Assembly: GCA_025677835.1 (NCBI GenBank)
Contig: JAIXMR010000095.1
Coordinates: 1-64,000, forward strand
Length of the DNA: 64,000 bases
Source: Sporodiniella umbellata
Taxonomy: Eukaryota > Mucoromycota > Mucoromycetes > Mucorales > Rhizopodaceae
Direction of reading: 5' to 3'
Within the stretch, counting starts at the first letter, position 1; each line of letters starts with the position of its first letter. The notes below the pieces were generated by a model. It saw nothing but the letters and a program-made list of their open reading frames with translations, searched no databases and was not told the DNA's origin. A program made the translations under genes and the position numbers. Shown one piece after another: positions 35,534 to 48,797 of the stretch.

Positions 35534-35743
35534 ATATATATATACACACACGTATATATATATATATATATATTTTTAAAAAAAGTACTAAAAGTACACC
35601 TAAGCACAACAATGTGTTTGTCTCAATAAAACAAACAGCAGGGCTGTTTTCTCTCTCTCTCTCTCTCTCTCTTTTTTATTTTTTTTTTTATTTTATCTTT
35701 TGGTTTACTATCTACTACGACTTATAAAGTATACGAGAAGTCT

Positions 35744-38049
35744 GGATCAAATTATTATCTATAAATTCTTTAGTATATAAAGCGCAACGTATGTTTGGTA
35801 GTTTTACAAATAGGAGATTGAGACGAACATCACAGTGAAGAACTTAAAAAGTTATAAAGAAGTTTATAGCATTTAACATCACTCATCTTTTTGATTAGGC
35901 TATATCAAGCTTTTTAGTCTTTAGTCGCTCAAAATACCTTTCAGCGGTGTTTTTTTTTCTTTTTCTTTTTTTTCTTGCAAACAATATGATTTTACTTAAA
36001 ATTGGTATATAGGTAGTTAAAGTCATAATGGGAATGCCACATTACATTGAGAGGTATGCATTTATTTTGGGCTTATATTTTATTATTGAATGAGAATCTG
36101 AGAGATTGGTTCATATGCCTTCTACGGGACTTTGTCAAAAATTCGATAAGGGTATAAGTAGCCAAAGCGTACTGCTATATGGGCAAATTGTTTGGGCAAA
36201 TCGGTATTAAGTAACTTATGTTTTCTGTTTAATTCAAGCATAACTGATCTACTTTATCTTAAGAGGCCATAATTGCAGACAAGTACAGCTTAAGATGTAC
36301 GAGTTTTTATCGCAGAATACAAGCTTGAAAGGTAATATTCACACACTAAAGGATTTGTCAGGTCTGGTGTGGTAGCGTCGCAGTCTTCTGCGATATAAAT
36401 ATTTCTAGCTGTGGGCGAAAAAACCGCCCTGAACAGAAATGAGTTCAGACCGTCAGGCTCGTAAGCCGTTTGATGTATAAATGGTTATCGACATGGTTTT
36501 CTTCGGAAGAACTCAAGGTGAGCAATCATACGAGGGAGTGTAGGGACGGTATGGCTTTCTATGTTACAAAGTGATCAGAGCATCAGACAAAGAGTTACTG
36601 CGTATCTGAACCTGGGATAAGGCTTATGATTTTGGATTGAGTGTCGTATACAAAAAAAGCGGTTGGTAGAGCGATCACTAAGGATCTGTGTTTAAAACCA
36701 GCATATGTCAAGAAAAATCTCGAAAGCGCATCCAATCGGCAGGGTCAGAAAGACATCCAAATTTTAGAGTGTCATTTTGTTCTTACCCAGGGTTAGTAAT
36801 CCAATAATATCAAGTAATAATGGTACTAAAGATCCGAACTGTGTGTGCCTGTGTAATTTACGAAAGGATCGAAAGAAAAGAGAAAATCCGGCCTTGGAGT
36901 TTACAGAGTATTAACGGTAAATGAAGCCCTTCAAGACAGGTTGACTGCATGAGTTGTAGTTTACATCGGTAAATATTTGGCATGGCTACCTTAATTGCAG
37001 CGTTTGTCACTGTACAACCAGGTTTAATAGGCCAAGGTCACCTTCCGCAATTGGTTGACACAGTAAGGCGTGTTTGAAAACCAGTTTCAGTTCTCGACAC
37101 ACAAACTAATATATATATATGAGAGAATACAGCTTTGAAAGTGTTTATAGAGAGACAGAAAACTAAATAGATATCGGATTTTTGATACAGTAAGAGAATT
37201 AACCCCTCCCCATGTGACTCCTCAATAACAGCCGTTTAGTGGTTATTCTGAAGCGGGCGTATTATTGGGTAGAGGCAAAACAGTTTCTCAATAGTAGCAT
37301 GGAAATAAGCGAAAAAATCAACTAAACTTAAGTTGGTTTATCTTTCAAGAACTTCAAACCTTTGCAGAAGTAAAAATTTACAAAGTGCATACTATTGACT
37401 CTATGACTCCTATCGGACATGTGAAACAAACCAAAGAGCACGTGACTTCTATTCTTTTTGACAGACAGTTACATTGACCCTTTTAAAGAAAAAGCTGTAT
37501 TATGATGGGTACAGCATATGATACTTCCTTACCTTCCTCTCATTTGAACTGTTAAATAGAGTACAATCTTGAACAATTTTCTGTAGCCTACTCATGAGCT
37601 GAATGGGGTCAAAGGTTTTAGCTTTTTAAGCTCTTCAATGTGGTAATTGCCTTGATCTTGTACTTGAAAGTAAACGCAACTGGATACTTTGCTAACAAGT
37701 TGTTGCTCACGCACTGTTAGCTATTTACTAGTAAACTTTTCAGTTGGTTGTTTTTTAGTACTGGAAGAAATATCTGTGTTATAGATTGATCCATAACTGG
37801 CTGCATTCAAGGTTTTTAACAGCACGTTCTAGTTACGCCATTGTCGCTTTGTGTTTAATATATAGCTCTATGAAAAAAAGCATAGACCAGATGATAGTAT
37901 GACACTTCTGAAGCGAATAGTATGGAATGTATTGTTTCAAAGTTTTGCTTCCAATCTGAAACTTTAGCCAAAAAACTTCATTAACAGCGTCATTAACTTT
38001 ACAAACCATACCTTGAATATAAACATATTTCGTAAGGACGTGATATTTT
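35744..38049 (+). repeat. Loop segment, copy 2
   Basis: Same orientation and nearly the same sequence as 19007-21310; single-base changes are visible, for example near 36538 and 36597. No genes are seen. It lies between arms L2 and R2. Confidence 0.8.
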
Positions 38050-38236
38050 CAGACTTCTCGTATACTTTATAAGTCGTAGTAGATAGTAAACCAAAAGATA
38101 AAATAAAAAAAAGAAATAGAGAGAGAGAAAACAGCCCTGCTGTTGTTTTATTGATACAAACACATTGACGTGCTTAGGTGTACTTTTAGTACTTTTTTTA
38201 AAAAATATATATATATACGTGTGTGTGTATATATAT

Positions 38237-38711
38237 TTACTCTGATTCAGAGGCTGATTCGTCGTCGGAGGAAGCTGTAAAAGCCGACCATTTGTCACTG
38301 ATATCATCAGAGTCAAACTCTGGTGCAGTGTAATATACTGAGGATTCATCCCCTGAGCTATACTCAGAGTCATTCTCAGTCCCATCACTTGGGATGAAAG
38401 AGTCTAGCCCATCGCTAGATGAACTTTGCCACCCATCAGAGAATAAATGGGTACTTTCCGACGTGTCGTCAGTCTCTGAATCAAGGGGAAGGGAGGAGTC
38501 AGAGTCCCAAGAACTCTCGTCAAACTCCCTAGCCACCTTTATTGCCTCCTGGCAGTCGGAGGCAACTTTTCGCCGCTTGCTCTCTGGCAAGACTTCTTGC
38601 TCAGTATCGTCTCTTTTTCTTTTAAGACTTGTAGATAATTTGGCGCTATAAATTGGAGTATATGAGAATCGTTAGTGCAAGATTTTACTCATTTTACCTT
38701 TGTGTGTTCAT
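38237..38711 (-). CDS. Gene Y, copy R2 (variant head and tail)
   Basis: Model: complement(join(38237..38627, 38698..38711)), 134 aa. The head is of the L2 type with PESKRRK; the tail carries EFDSDDISDKWSAF and ends ASESE, as in L3 and unlike L1, R1 and L2. Intron and frame are preserved. Confidence 0.58.
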
Positions 38712-40070
38712 TTTTCGTGTATAAAGTCAAAAGTGTGTGAATGATAGTAAAGAAAAAAGAAAAAAAAAACAAAAGTAACGCGAAATACCCACATAATATA
38801 CACGTTACGCTCCCATCGCGTTACTGTTAGATGTTAGCGGCTTGGGTGTTTATCTAGACCAATAATCGAAAACTATTCTTTGCAAATACGATAAAAAAAA
38901 AACTGTGCAACACTCATGTGAATATTGGATTCTTTACTAGAGTGATGAAAAGTAAAGACGGCTTATTACGCGTAGCAACAATCAGTTTTATATCCATAGT
39001 AGTTTTCAACTGTATTAATAGTATACGCGTCTTTTTTCTATTGTCTTTTCTCTTTGATGATCAAAACCGTATACTGTTTTTCAACCTTTTGTTTATTTAT
39101 TACGTAAATGAAAGCTCATAATCAGTGTTCTATGTGTTTCCTTTCTCTCCTTTTTTTTTTTCAAGGGTCACTCTTGGTGTTGGGCAAACTTTAAAAAAAA
39201 AAAAAAGCAAAGACAAAATATTAGTTTTTGCCTAAAACGAAAACCCTAGGATTCCAAGTAGTTTGTGTTCCCTCAGTAAAACAAAATGCATGAAGATCAT
39301 CTTTTTTTTTTTTTTTTTTGACGGTCTCTTTTCTTTTATCACCTTTTTACTTTCTTTGACTCTTTTTTTTTTCCGCCTTACAGCAAACAAAACTTGATCT
39401 CTGAGCAACTATTATATATAAAGTACATATGCACAACAAAAAAAGGCGAGGGGAAAGGTAAACAGGCACTAATTTTTTTTTTTTTTCTTTTTCTTTTTTA
39501 CGTTTCCTTTCCTGTACATCTGAGATACAAAAAAAGTGTAACAGTGTTTTAAAATAGTTTTCACCTGATTTCGTAATACGTCTGTTTTTTTGTCAGGGTT
39601 CAGTTTAAAGCTTAGTTACACGGCACTTGAAAAATCAGTGATAAGAATAGTCTTTACATAAAACGGCGTGTGCTTTCCGGTTACTTGCAAAAAAAAAAAA
39701 AAAAAAGCAAAAGAAGTAAAGAAAACAAGCCAAAGTAAAAATAAAATAAAATAAAATAAAAACAAAAAAAAAAAAAGCAAATGTATGGTAATAAAAATTG
39801 CAGTACAGTACCCTATACATTGACTGCCCATGAAACGCTTCTGCTCTTTAGTTTTATTTTTATTTTATTTTTTATTTTCTTGTAATACATGAGTCAGTAA
39901 TGAGGCGAAAATAACATTCATGCGATAGACATACTATCCAAACCAAAAGAAAAAAAAAAAAAAAAAAGAAAAGCAAAGGAAAAAAATGGAAAAAAAAACA
40001 CAATCATACTAGTAAGATTACCTTTCCTTTTTTTTTGTTTCTTTTCTTTCATCTATCTTTATTTGCAAAA

Positions 40071-40469
40071 ATGAGCATGTCTTCTACCGATAGTATGAAG
40101 TACTTTTTACGCGTTTACAAGCTTTCAGCTAAAAAAGAAAGCGAAATGAAAAACAAAAAAGTCCTAGCCAAAGATATGCTGGATGGAAAGGTTGTTTCTG
40201 TGGTGACAAAAAACGTTCCTTTAATTAGGAGATACCAAGTAAACAAGTAAGCAATATAATCACCGCTTTAAGGTTTTTTCTAATCTTTTATTAGAACACT
40301 GAATCGTTCTGCACGATTTGCAAAGCGTGCTGCTGCTCAAGTAGAGCAAGAAGCAGAAGAAAAAAGAAGGGCCCGATTGGAAGAGGAGCGTAGTCGGAGT
40401 CATCTCAAAAGAAAGCGCGAAGAAGATGACATTGCTGAAGAAAGACTCCACAAGAGACAGAGGGTATAA
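40071..40469 (+). CDS. Gene X, copy R2 (mosaic)
   Basis: Model: join(40071..40246, 40295..40469), 116 aa. Exon 1 (MSMSSTDSMKYFLRVYKLSA, ending VPLIRRYQVNK) is of the L1 type. Exon 2 starts like L1 (RFAKRAAAQVEQEAEEKRRA) but ends like R1 (KRKREEDDIAEERLHKRQRV). A switch inside the exon, with frame kept, is direct evidence of recombination between two gene X types. Confidence 0.6.
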
Positions 40470-40672
40470 ACGTTCTCTGTCTTGGAGCCTTATTTGGCAT
40501 TGTCATTTTTCTTCCGCTCCCTCTATACCATTTTGCATTCATTTTCATCTCTAAAATCCGCTACCCTCTTGACTCTGGCTGCCTTCCTCCAACCCCATTC
40601 CTTCATAATCTCAAATAAAAAACCTAAATGAAAATACAAAAATTTTCATTTGTTACAAAACAATCGTTTTTT

Positions 40673-40817
40673 CCTTAATAATTGGCCCACTACAATCTAT
40701 TGTATGCCTTACTTCTGGCCCTAGCTATTATGTGTAAAACGATCTTTACAGTTTTTCTAGATAGTATTCAATTGATAATGCTCTGTTCTTTCCTACAAAC
40801 TGATTCTATATGCTGTC

Positions 40818-40860
<43 letters not shown>

Positions 40861-41651
40861 CACTTTGCAAAAAAGGACTAGACATCGAACATACTATAAG
40901 AGAAATTTTTATACATACCTCTAGCACTGTTTTTTTTATGCAATTAACCACTATACTCGTTAAGCAGCACAGGATATAAATTGTTCATCGACTGCTACAA
41001 AAGCATATAAAGCCTCAGCCAAATGAAGTTGTGAAATAATTATATGTTTTGTATAAATGTTTGCCGTTGTAAACTACAACTCACATTGTACTACAGACCA
41101 ATGAGCTTGTAATCTGTACCGAGTAATTTCATAGAGTTTTTTTTATTATTGGCAGTAATGGTTTTTTTTCTTTTTTTTTTTTTCTCATGTTTGTGATTCT
41201 TTAAGAATCTTGACATTACAGACATCTTAGTTCCTTGTCCTCACATCGAAAATTGCAATTTTTTTTTTATTTGACCGGAGTTCCTCATAAATTGAAGCTT
41301 CTCTTCCCTTAACAGTCGTACTTTCAATGTTCGAGTACTAAAAAATGCAACCCTTTTCTGAAATAGTCTTCTCATTCAACGCTTACAGTCTACTGATTTT
41401 TTCTGAGACTACGTGCCTGTATATTCAGTAAATAAAAAAAAGCCCCAGTAGCCCGATATTCAGTTTAAATACAGCTTAAAATGTTGAAACATAAGTAAAT
41501 CGAGTATGTCTCTTTCGCGGATTTAGTTTTTCTTCTTTGCCTTTTCGCGATTTAAGAGCTTTGCGTTTTAAAAGTGCGTTATTGAAAATACTGGCCATTA
41601 AAGATTGAAGTTACACTATTGAAATAAGCAGTTAACAGTCTAGCAATCCCT
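40673..41651. other. U segment, copy 2: AT-rich part without genes
   Basis: Direct copy of 23877-24854, offset near 16,797. The (TA)n tract near 40832-40854 is longer than in copy 1. No gene is seen. Confidence 0.5.
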
Positions 41652-43877
41652 CTAAAATGTAATTGATTCTGACATTGTCGTAGCTTTGAATAGGCGATTG
41701 TCTATTTGGGTCGGTTGCACTCTATCTGGTATATGCAACTGTTTGCAATACTTCTTTATTTCCTCTCGCATAGTATAAGGATCTGGTATAGCCTTACCTG
41801 TCTTTTTATCTGTTTCAACCGTTTTTATGTATTGCTGTATCCTACGTTCCTGATGAATTTTTTTTAGGAGCCCGGTAAATTCTTTACCATTTTCTCCCTC
41901 ACTTTTCCTGCCTTGATAGATGCTGCTTCCGCCAACCTTTTTAAAGTTGTTCCAATGTAGCATCTATATTTTCTATCGTTCGTGCTTTCGTAGCTAATTT
42001 AGGTTTTCTTCTCAATGTTCTATTTCCCTTTTTTTTTCTAGTATTTTTATAGTCATTTTTCTTCAGTATCTCATGAATCTTCATTTTTTTGTAGTCGTTT
42101 AGACTTCTTTTTTTGCAAGGTCTTTTCGTTCAGCGTGAGATTTGGTTGATTCGTTTATTGCTCTATCAGACCTTACACTCTTTGTTCAGTCTTTTTATGC
42201 AGGGTGCAGTAGTTAATATACGTCGTATTTTCTTTCTAAATTCTTGGGTCTGCTTTCCTATGTGTACTGCCATTTGAAACATGGAGTGGTCTGATCTTTT
42301 TTTACTCAGCTTTTCGATGGCTACTTCTTTGAAACCGGCCCTCAAGCCCATGTCAACGTATATACAATCAACAAATAAAAAAGCGTTATGGCTCTTGTTT
42401 GAGTAGTGAAATATAGGCATATCTTCTAAACTCTCCCTTGTCGTAGCGCTGGTTAGCTCAATTCTATAAAGCCTAGCCAACCTGTTGAGGCAGCTCGATG
42501 TAGAACCTATTTCCTCTGCAATGAGTAGTTGAGATCTCCAAATATTATCAATTTGTGAACATTTATTACTTCTCGCGATTGAAGCACTATTTTTGTGGAT
42601 TTTACCGAAAAAGGATTGGCGTTTCGTATCTATAAGGGAGTGTATATATTCAGTACAAAGAAGGTTTCGCATAGCTGTTAGGGATGGTTTATGAGGCATA
42701 GTTGGGTGCTATCTTCCATCTATTTGGAAGATACTAGCATTTAGAGTAGCTTAAAGGCATATAATGTTGCTATTCGTGTTCATAAAGATTGTTGAGAAAA
42801 TACTAGCTCATCTTCTTTCGTTAGGGACCATATCTGAGTCTTCAGCCATATTATTTTCCATTTGCTATGTTTATTTCTGAGGGATGTATCTGTTCTTTTT
42901 GGTTCATTAAATTGGTGCTATCGTTCTTTCATACTTTGTCTATACATGTTCACTGCTCTGACCGTCTCCGTCTGGTGATCGAATTACTATTTCTCCATTC
43001 TTGTGCACCTTGTATGATCGAATCTATTTGGCTTGGAACGCAGGCACTCTTTTTTTTTTTTTTTAGTATCATTACATTATCACAAAAGTGTTGTTTTTCT
43101 TCATCTACTTCTGACTCTGAGTCACTGCCCATATTTGCATCGTCTGTTTCAACGGTTTTTTCTTCCTCCTTTTGGGCTTTTATTCTTTGCTCATTTTTGA
43201 CATCCAATTTCGCATTTTTATCTTGGTAAGAATTTATGTCTTTCTTTTTACTTGTTGTATTGGGGTTGCTTCCTCTGAGATGCTCGAAGGATTTATGCCC
43301 ACTTTCGAGCACGCTTAGTATAAGACATATGCCTTGAAAAATTCACACTCTAACTTTGTATACCCTTCCTGGTGGTAATATTTGTACCGTGTTGTCGCAC
43401 TGTTCCAAGTGGCATAGATTTTTTTTTGTTTAACCCACATCAGTTTATGCGACGACTAAAGAGTGCGTACGAAGTCATATTTTTGGGCTGGTTCACATCA
43501 ATTATAGCATAACCGACTCTCTAAAGAATTTACCTCCGTCTTTGAAAATTCCTATGTACAGTAATTAGCCATATACCTTAAGGCGATTTTTCATACCTTC
43601 CGTTACTTTTTCTTTGAATATTGTGAGTATGTTTGTGAATTTAATATGGGCACTTTTGCTGTTTCATCGATAGCCTGACACAGTAAGGCTTTTATTTTCA
43701 GCTCGCTGAATTCCACACCTTTTCTTGCCACATCATTGTGGTCATTTTCTTTATCAATATACATCTCTAAATGTCTTTTCTATTCTTCAGTTAATACTAC
43801 GTAAGCGTGCGCTTTTGGATGTTGGCTCTTGTCGGTCTTCGTTGGCATCAAGTTGGTGTATTTAGTTTGACATAGAG
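41652..43877 (-). mobile_element. Decayed LINE-like retroelement, 5' half only (copy 2)
   Basis: Duplicate of 24855-27080. The endonuclease-like frame (42699-42166) and the pre-RT-like frame (41963-41652) translate identically to copy 1, and the same disabling changes separate them. The element was therefore already dead before the segment duplicated. Confidence 0.5.
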
Positions 43878-43912
43878 CTATGTTAAAAAGCAGAGATCCC
43901 TCAGTTCTAGGG

Positions 43913-43930
43913 TTCTAGAATATTCTAGAC
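43913..43930. promoter_or_regulatory. Heat-shock-element-like array, copy 2
   Basis: Same alternating TTC/GAA array as at 27117-27134, at the equivalent position upstream of the second retroelement remnant. Confidence 0.45.
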
Positions 43931-44070
43931 TGGACTATCTAGTAATGTTTTTATTTCCCTTCTGCATTTGAGAGAGCCAAGGAATGTATCAGTGAAATTT
44001 AGCAGTCTGTACTGCTTTAAATATTTTTTTTTGGGAAAAAAATCACGATTCATGCTTTTTAGTTGCACTG

Positions 44071-44072
44071 TA
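44071..44072. other. Empty TA target site of the TIR element
   Basis: In the second U copy the sequences flanking the 3,693-bp element are joined at one TA dinucleotide (CACTG-TA-CTTTTT). This pre-integration allele fixes the element's exact ends and its target duplication. Confidence 0.9.
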
Positions 44073-44455
44073 CTTTTTCTGGTCCCGTTAGTGTTTCAAT
44101 TTCCGCACTGTAGCAATGTCCGGTATTAGGTTTTAAAAGCCGACCATGAAAGAGTATGGTACAAACAATAATAGCCGATAACGTTTAAAAGTAATATACA
44201 GTATTATGGTACAGGTAATAGAAAAAAGAAAGCATAAAAATTGATAAAAGAACTCCTTTAGCTACATATAATTTACATACTTGTTTTTCTTATCTTGAGT
44301 AAAGAACGATCGTAATACTCGAAAATCATCGGATATTGATGGCCATAGGGCATTACAATTCCGATACGAAACAAAAAAAAAAAAAAAAAGCGAACAGGCT
44401 GACCTTTAAGCCACATATATACCACTAAAAAAAAAAACGTATTTCTTTACCGAAT

Positions 44456-45068
44456 ATGTCAATTAAGGAAAACACTGCCGATACTGTAGAAGACACAGAA
44501 AAAATGGAGGTAGAATCTTCATCGGAAGACGAGGAAATGACAGAAGAACCTGAAGTTGGAGCATCTATTGACAAAGTCGAAATCGTAAGTTCAGCTCTCG
44601 TTGTTGTTTTTTAATTACTTTAACTAACACTTTTTTTTCGTGATTGTTAGGTCGGATCTCACGCCGATCCCACAGCTATGACTTTTTGCTTCAAGAATGA
44701 AGATCACACTCTCGGAAATTCGCTGAGACACGTCATTAACAAAAAGTAATTATACCAATTCCGAAAACAGGGACTGTTATTGATTTATAAATGCTTTCTG
44801 TAGTCGCAATGTCGATTTCTGTGGGTATTCAATTCCTCACCCTTCAGAAGCAAAGATGAATGTTCGTATTCAAACAACAGGTAACTTAAACAGATCAATA
44901 AGGATTTGTGGTTTTAAACGTACGTGGGCCATAATAGATAGAACGACTTCAGTGGAGGCATTAAAGACCGGTTTGCAAAACCTATTAGATATGGTGTCTA
45001 GCGTTCGAGATTCATATGCAATGGACTTGGAAAAGAAAGAATACGAAGAGTTTGAAGAAATAGCATAA
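44456..45068 (+). CDS. RPC19: RNA polymerase I/III subunit AC19 (RPC19), copy 2
   Basis: Model: join(44456..44584, 44651..44745, 44804..44880, 44938..45068), 143 aa, offset 13,101 from copy 1. No coding difference is seen by eye, and introns and flanks also match. The A run after the stop is slightly longer (about 27). Both copies look intact, so the haploid locus would carry two functional AC19 genes if the assembly is right. Confidence 0.92.
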
Positions 45069-46258
45069 GAAATTTATAAAGAGAATGAAAAAAAAAAAAA
45101 AAAAAAAAAAAAACTGTAAATAAAAAGGAGTAGCCATTATGTTGTAAACAATTTCTTTATACTATTATCTATCTTATTTTAGCAAATAGCGAAATTTGTA
45201 ATAGCGCCTTTTGCCGTTTAACAGGTCAAAGACTTACGATCGTTAAAAATATAACCTCTCTTAGCCTAGAGATAATGTGTAGACAGGTTGAAAGAATTCC
45301 TTGAGGCTGCTGCTTCTATCAAACCTACAATACACTAAGAAGATTCTGCTATAGTAAAAACGCTTTAAAGGATCACAAACAACCGCTCATTTCGAGCAAT
45401 CTTAACCTGCGTATTCAGTTTGTATTTTTGGTCAGCTAAACATCTGCTTCATGCTGCTTGATATCCACCTTTTTGTCCAATTGTTTCTGAAGCATAACGA
45501 CAGTTATATTAATACTAATCACTGTATTTATAAATATGTTCACGGACATAATATATCTAAAAGGCTACACATGCTTTTTCATGGCTTTCAATGTGTTTAT
45601 TTACAAAACCTAGTCACACTCTCTAGTGTTTGGTTTATAGTTCAATAGTCCATACGATGTATTAAGCCACAAGTTTTTGCTTAATTATGTATTCCAAATC
45701 AATTAATTATCTAGATAATTCAAGTTCCCTATAGACCAAGTGGTACATACTTTGAACCATAGGATACAATACACTATATATAAAAAAGGACTTGTCGCCA
45801 TCATACAAAAGCAGCATGTACATGTCTTTGGCTTACTGGTCTACATAGTGATATGGAATACACAACCTGCAAAAGTGGACATCTATAAAAGATATATAAT
45901 TTCATTGTCATAGTATTTAATAGAGCACTGTACACTTTTATGGGAAACTTCTAATATTGCAGTAGTTAGCGCATATATTTATAAAAAAAGGAAAAGGCAG
46001 CAAATGTCATTGTAGTTTTTTCCCTTTGTCGTTTACTTGGTATTGTATTATTCTTTTGAAAGAGAGGTTTCTGTTTTTTAAAGAAAAAAAAAACCGGAAC
46101 GCTAGAAAACATCAGACAGTCAATATACAACAGACAGGTGAGCCGATAAAAGTTTTTCACACACCACAATAAAAATTAGGGCCAAAGCAAACAAAATGCC
46201 ATAACGAGGAAAGTATACATTAAATGAAAAAAAAAATAAAAAAAGTTGATAAAAGTAA
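45069..46258. other. U segment, copy 2: region right of RPC19
   Basis: Direct copy of 31968-33162 with a handful of base changes. No gene is seen. Confidence 0.5.
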
Positions 46259-46456
46259 AGGGTTGTTTTGTAACAAATGAAAATTTTTGTATTTTCATTT
46301 GGGTTTTTTATTTGAGATTATGAAGGAATGGGGTTGGAGGAAGGCAGCCAGAGTCAAGAGGGTAGCGGATTTTAGAGATGAAAATGAATGCAAAATGGTA
46401 TAGAGGGAGCGGAAGAAAAATGACAATGCCAAATAAGGCTCCAAGACAGAGAACGT

Positions 46457-46792
46457 TTATACTCTCTGTCTTTTGTGGAGTCTTTCTTCAGCAATGTCAT
46501 CTTCTTCGCGCTTTCTTTTGGGTTGACCCCGACTGCGCTTCTTCTCCAAGCGAGCCATCCGCTTCTCTTCCTTGCGGTCGGCTTCAACCGCAGCTCGCCA
46601 GGTGTTATACATGATGCTAAAAAGAAAAAAAGTTTAAACACTAGTAGAGAGAAGACTAGTAACATACTTTCGAATAAACACCCTTTGTATTAAAGGCGCC
46701 GATTTGTTTTTGCGCATTTTTTTTTGCTTGTCATTGGATATCTTGTTAAGCTTTAAACAAAGACTGATTGTCTTGTCAGAGGATGTTTTCAT
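46457..46792 (-). CDS. Gene X, copy L3
   Basis: Model: complement(join(46457..46616, 46668..46792)), 94 aa. It appears identical to copy L2 (same exon 1 type, same AVEADRKEEK). Intact frame and splice sites. Function unknown. Confidence 0.58.
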
Positions 46793-48151
46793 TTTGTAAA
46801 TATAGAGAAAAGAAAAGAAACAAAAAAAAAAAAAGGAAAGGTAATCTTACTAGTATGATTGTGTTTTTTTTTCCATTTTTTTCCTTTGCTTTTCTTTTTT
46901 TTTTTTTTTTTTCTTTTGGTTTGGATAGTATGTCTATCGCATGAATGTTATTTTCGCCTCATTACTGACTCATGTATTACAAGAAAATAAAAAATAAAAT
47001 AAAAATAAAACTAAAGAGCAGAAGCGTTTCATGGGCAGTCAATGTATAGGGTACTGTACTGCAATTTTTATTACCATACATTTGCTTTTTTTTTTTTTGT
47101 TTTTATTTTATTTTATTTTATTTTTACTTTGGCTTGTTTTCTTTACTTCTTTTGCTTTTTTTTTTTTTTTTTTGCAAGTAACCGGAAAGCACACGCCGTT
47201 TTATGTAAAGACTATTCTTATCACTGATTTTTCAAGTGCCGTGTAACTAAGCTTTAAACTGAACCCTGACAAAAAAACAGACGTATTACGAAATCAGGTG
47301 AAAACTATTTTAAAACACTGTTACACTTTTTTTGTATCTCAGATGTACAGGAAAGGAAACGTAAAAAAGAAAAAGAAAAAAAAAATAGTGCCTGTTTACC
47401 TTTCCCCTCGCCTTTTTTTGTTGTGCATATGTACTTTATATGTAATATTTGCTCAGAGATCAAGTTTTGTTTGCTGTAAGGTGGAAAAAAAAAAAGAGTC
47501 AAAGAAAGTAAAAAGGTGATAAAAGAAAAGAGACCGTCAAAAAAAAAAAAAAAGATGATCTTCATGCATTTTGTTTTACTGAGGGAACACAAACTACTTG
47601 GAATCCTAGGGTTTTCGTTTTAGGCAAAAACTAATATTTTGTCTTTGCTTTTTTTTTTTTTAAAGTTTGCCCAACACCAAGAGTGACCCTTGAAAAAAAA
47701 AAAAGGAGAGAAAGGAAACACATAGAACGCTGATTATGAGCTTTCATTTACGTAATAAATAAACAAAAGGTTGAAAAACAGTATACGGTTTTGATCATCA
47801 AAGAGAAAAGACAATAGAAAAAAGACGCGTATACTATTAATACAGTTGAAAACTACTATGGATATAAAACTGATTGTTGCTACGCGTAATAAGCCGTCTT
47901 TACTTTTCATCACTCTAGTAAAGAATCCAATATTCACATGAGTGTTGCACAGTTTTTTTTTTATCGTATTTGCAAAGAATAGTTTTCGATTATTGGTCTA
48001 GATAAACACCCAAGCCGCTAACATCTAACAGTAACGCGATGGGAGCGTAACGTGTATATTATGTGGGTATTTCGCGTTACTTTTGTTTTTTTTTCTTTTT
48101 TCTTTACTATCATTCACACATTTTATATTTTTATTTTTAAACACAAGCAAA

Positions 48152-48626
48152 ATGAATACGCAAAGGTAAAATGAGTAAAGTTTTGCACTAATAATTCTCA
48201 TGTATTCTAACTTCTAACATTAACCCACTTACAAGCCTGAAAAGAAAAAGAGGCGATGACGAGGAAGAAGTCTTGCCGCCTAACAAGCGGCAAAAAGTTG
48301 CCTCCGACTGCCAGGAGGCAATAAAGGTGGCTAGGGAGTTTGACGAGAGTTCTTGGGACTCTGACTCCTCCCTTCCCCTTGATTCAGAGACTGATGACAC
48401 GTCGGAAAGTACCCATTTATTCTCTGATGGGTGGCAAAGTCCATCTAGCGATGGGCTAGATTCTTTCATCTCAAGTGATGGGACTGAGAATGACTATGAG
48501 TATAGCTTATGGGATGAATCCTCAGTATATTACACTGCACCAGAGTTTGACTCTGATGATATCAGTGACAAATGGTCGGCTTTTACAGCTTCCTCCGACG
48601 ACGAATCAGCCTCTGAATCAGAGTAA
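48152..48626 (+). CDS. Gene Y, copy L3 (mosaic)
   Basis: Model: join(48152..48165, 48236..48626), 134 aa. The head is of the L1/R1 type (PPNKRQKVASDCQ). The middle has private changes (SPSSDGLDSFISSDG, DYEYSLWDESS). The tail is of the R2 type (EFDSDDISDKWSAF, ASESE). This is the most variable copy in the acidic region. Confidence 0.58.
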
Positions 48627-48646
48627 ATATATATACACATACACGT

Positions 48647-48681
<35 letters not shown>

Positions 48682-48749
48682 AAAAAAAGTACTAAAAGTA
48701 CACCTAAGCACGTCAATGTGTTTGTATCAATAAAACAACAGCAGGGCTG

Positions 48750-48797
<48 letters not shown>

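Larger units (their letters stand above)
33163..35743 (+). repeat. Arm L2
   Basis: Direct copy of the X/Y arm, inverted relative to R1 (21311-23876) across the U segment. From about 33740 it follows L1 at a constant offset near 16,737; before that it follows R1/L3. It carries gene X (minus) and gene Y (plus). Confidence 0.9.
38050..40672 (-). repeat. Arm R2, inverted copy
   Basis: Inverted relative to L2 and L3. It is more diverged than R1 at both ends: the gene Y 3' part and 5' flank (38050-38760) follow the L3 type, and gene X exon 1 (40071-40246) follows the L1 type, while the centre (about 38770-39990) is nearly identical to all others. This patchwork suggests conversion tracts. Confidence 0.88.
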
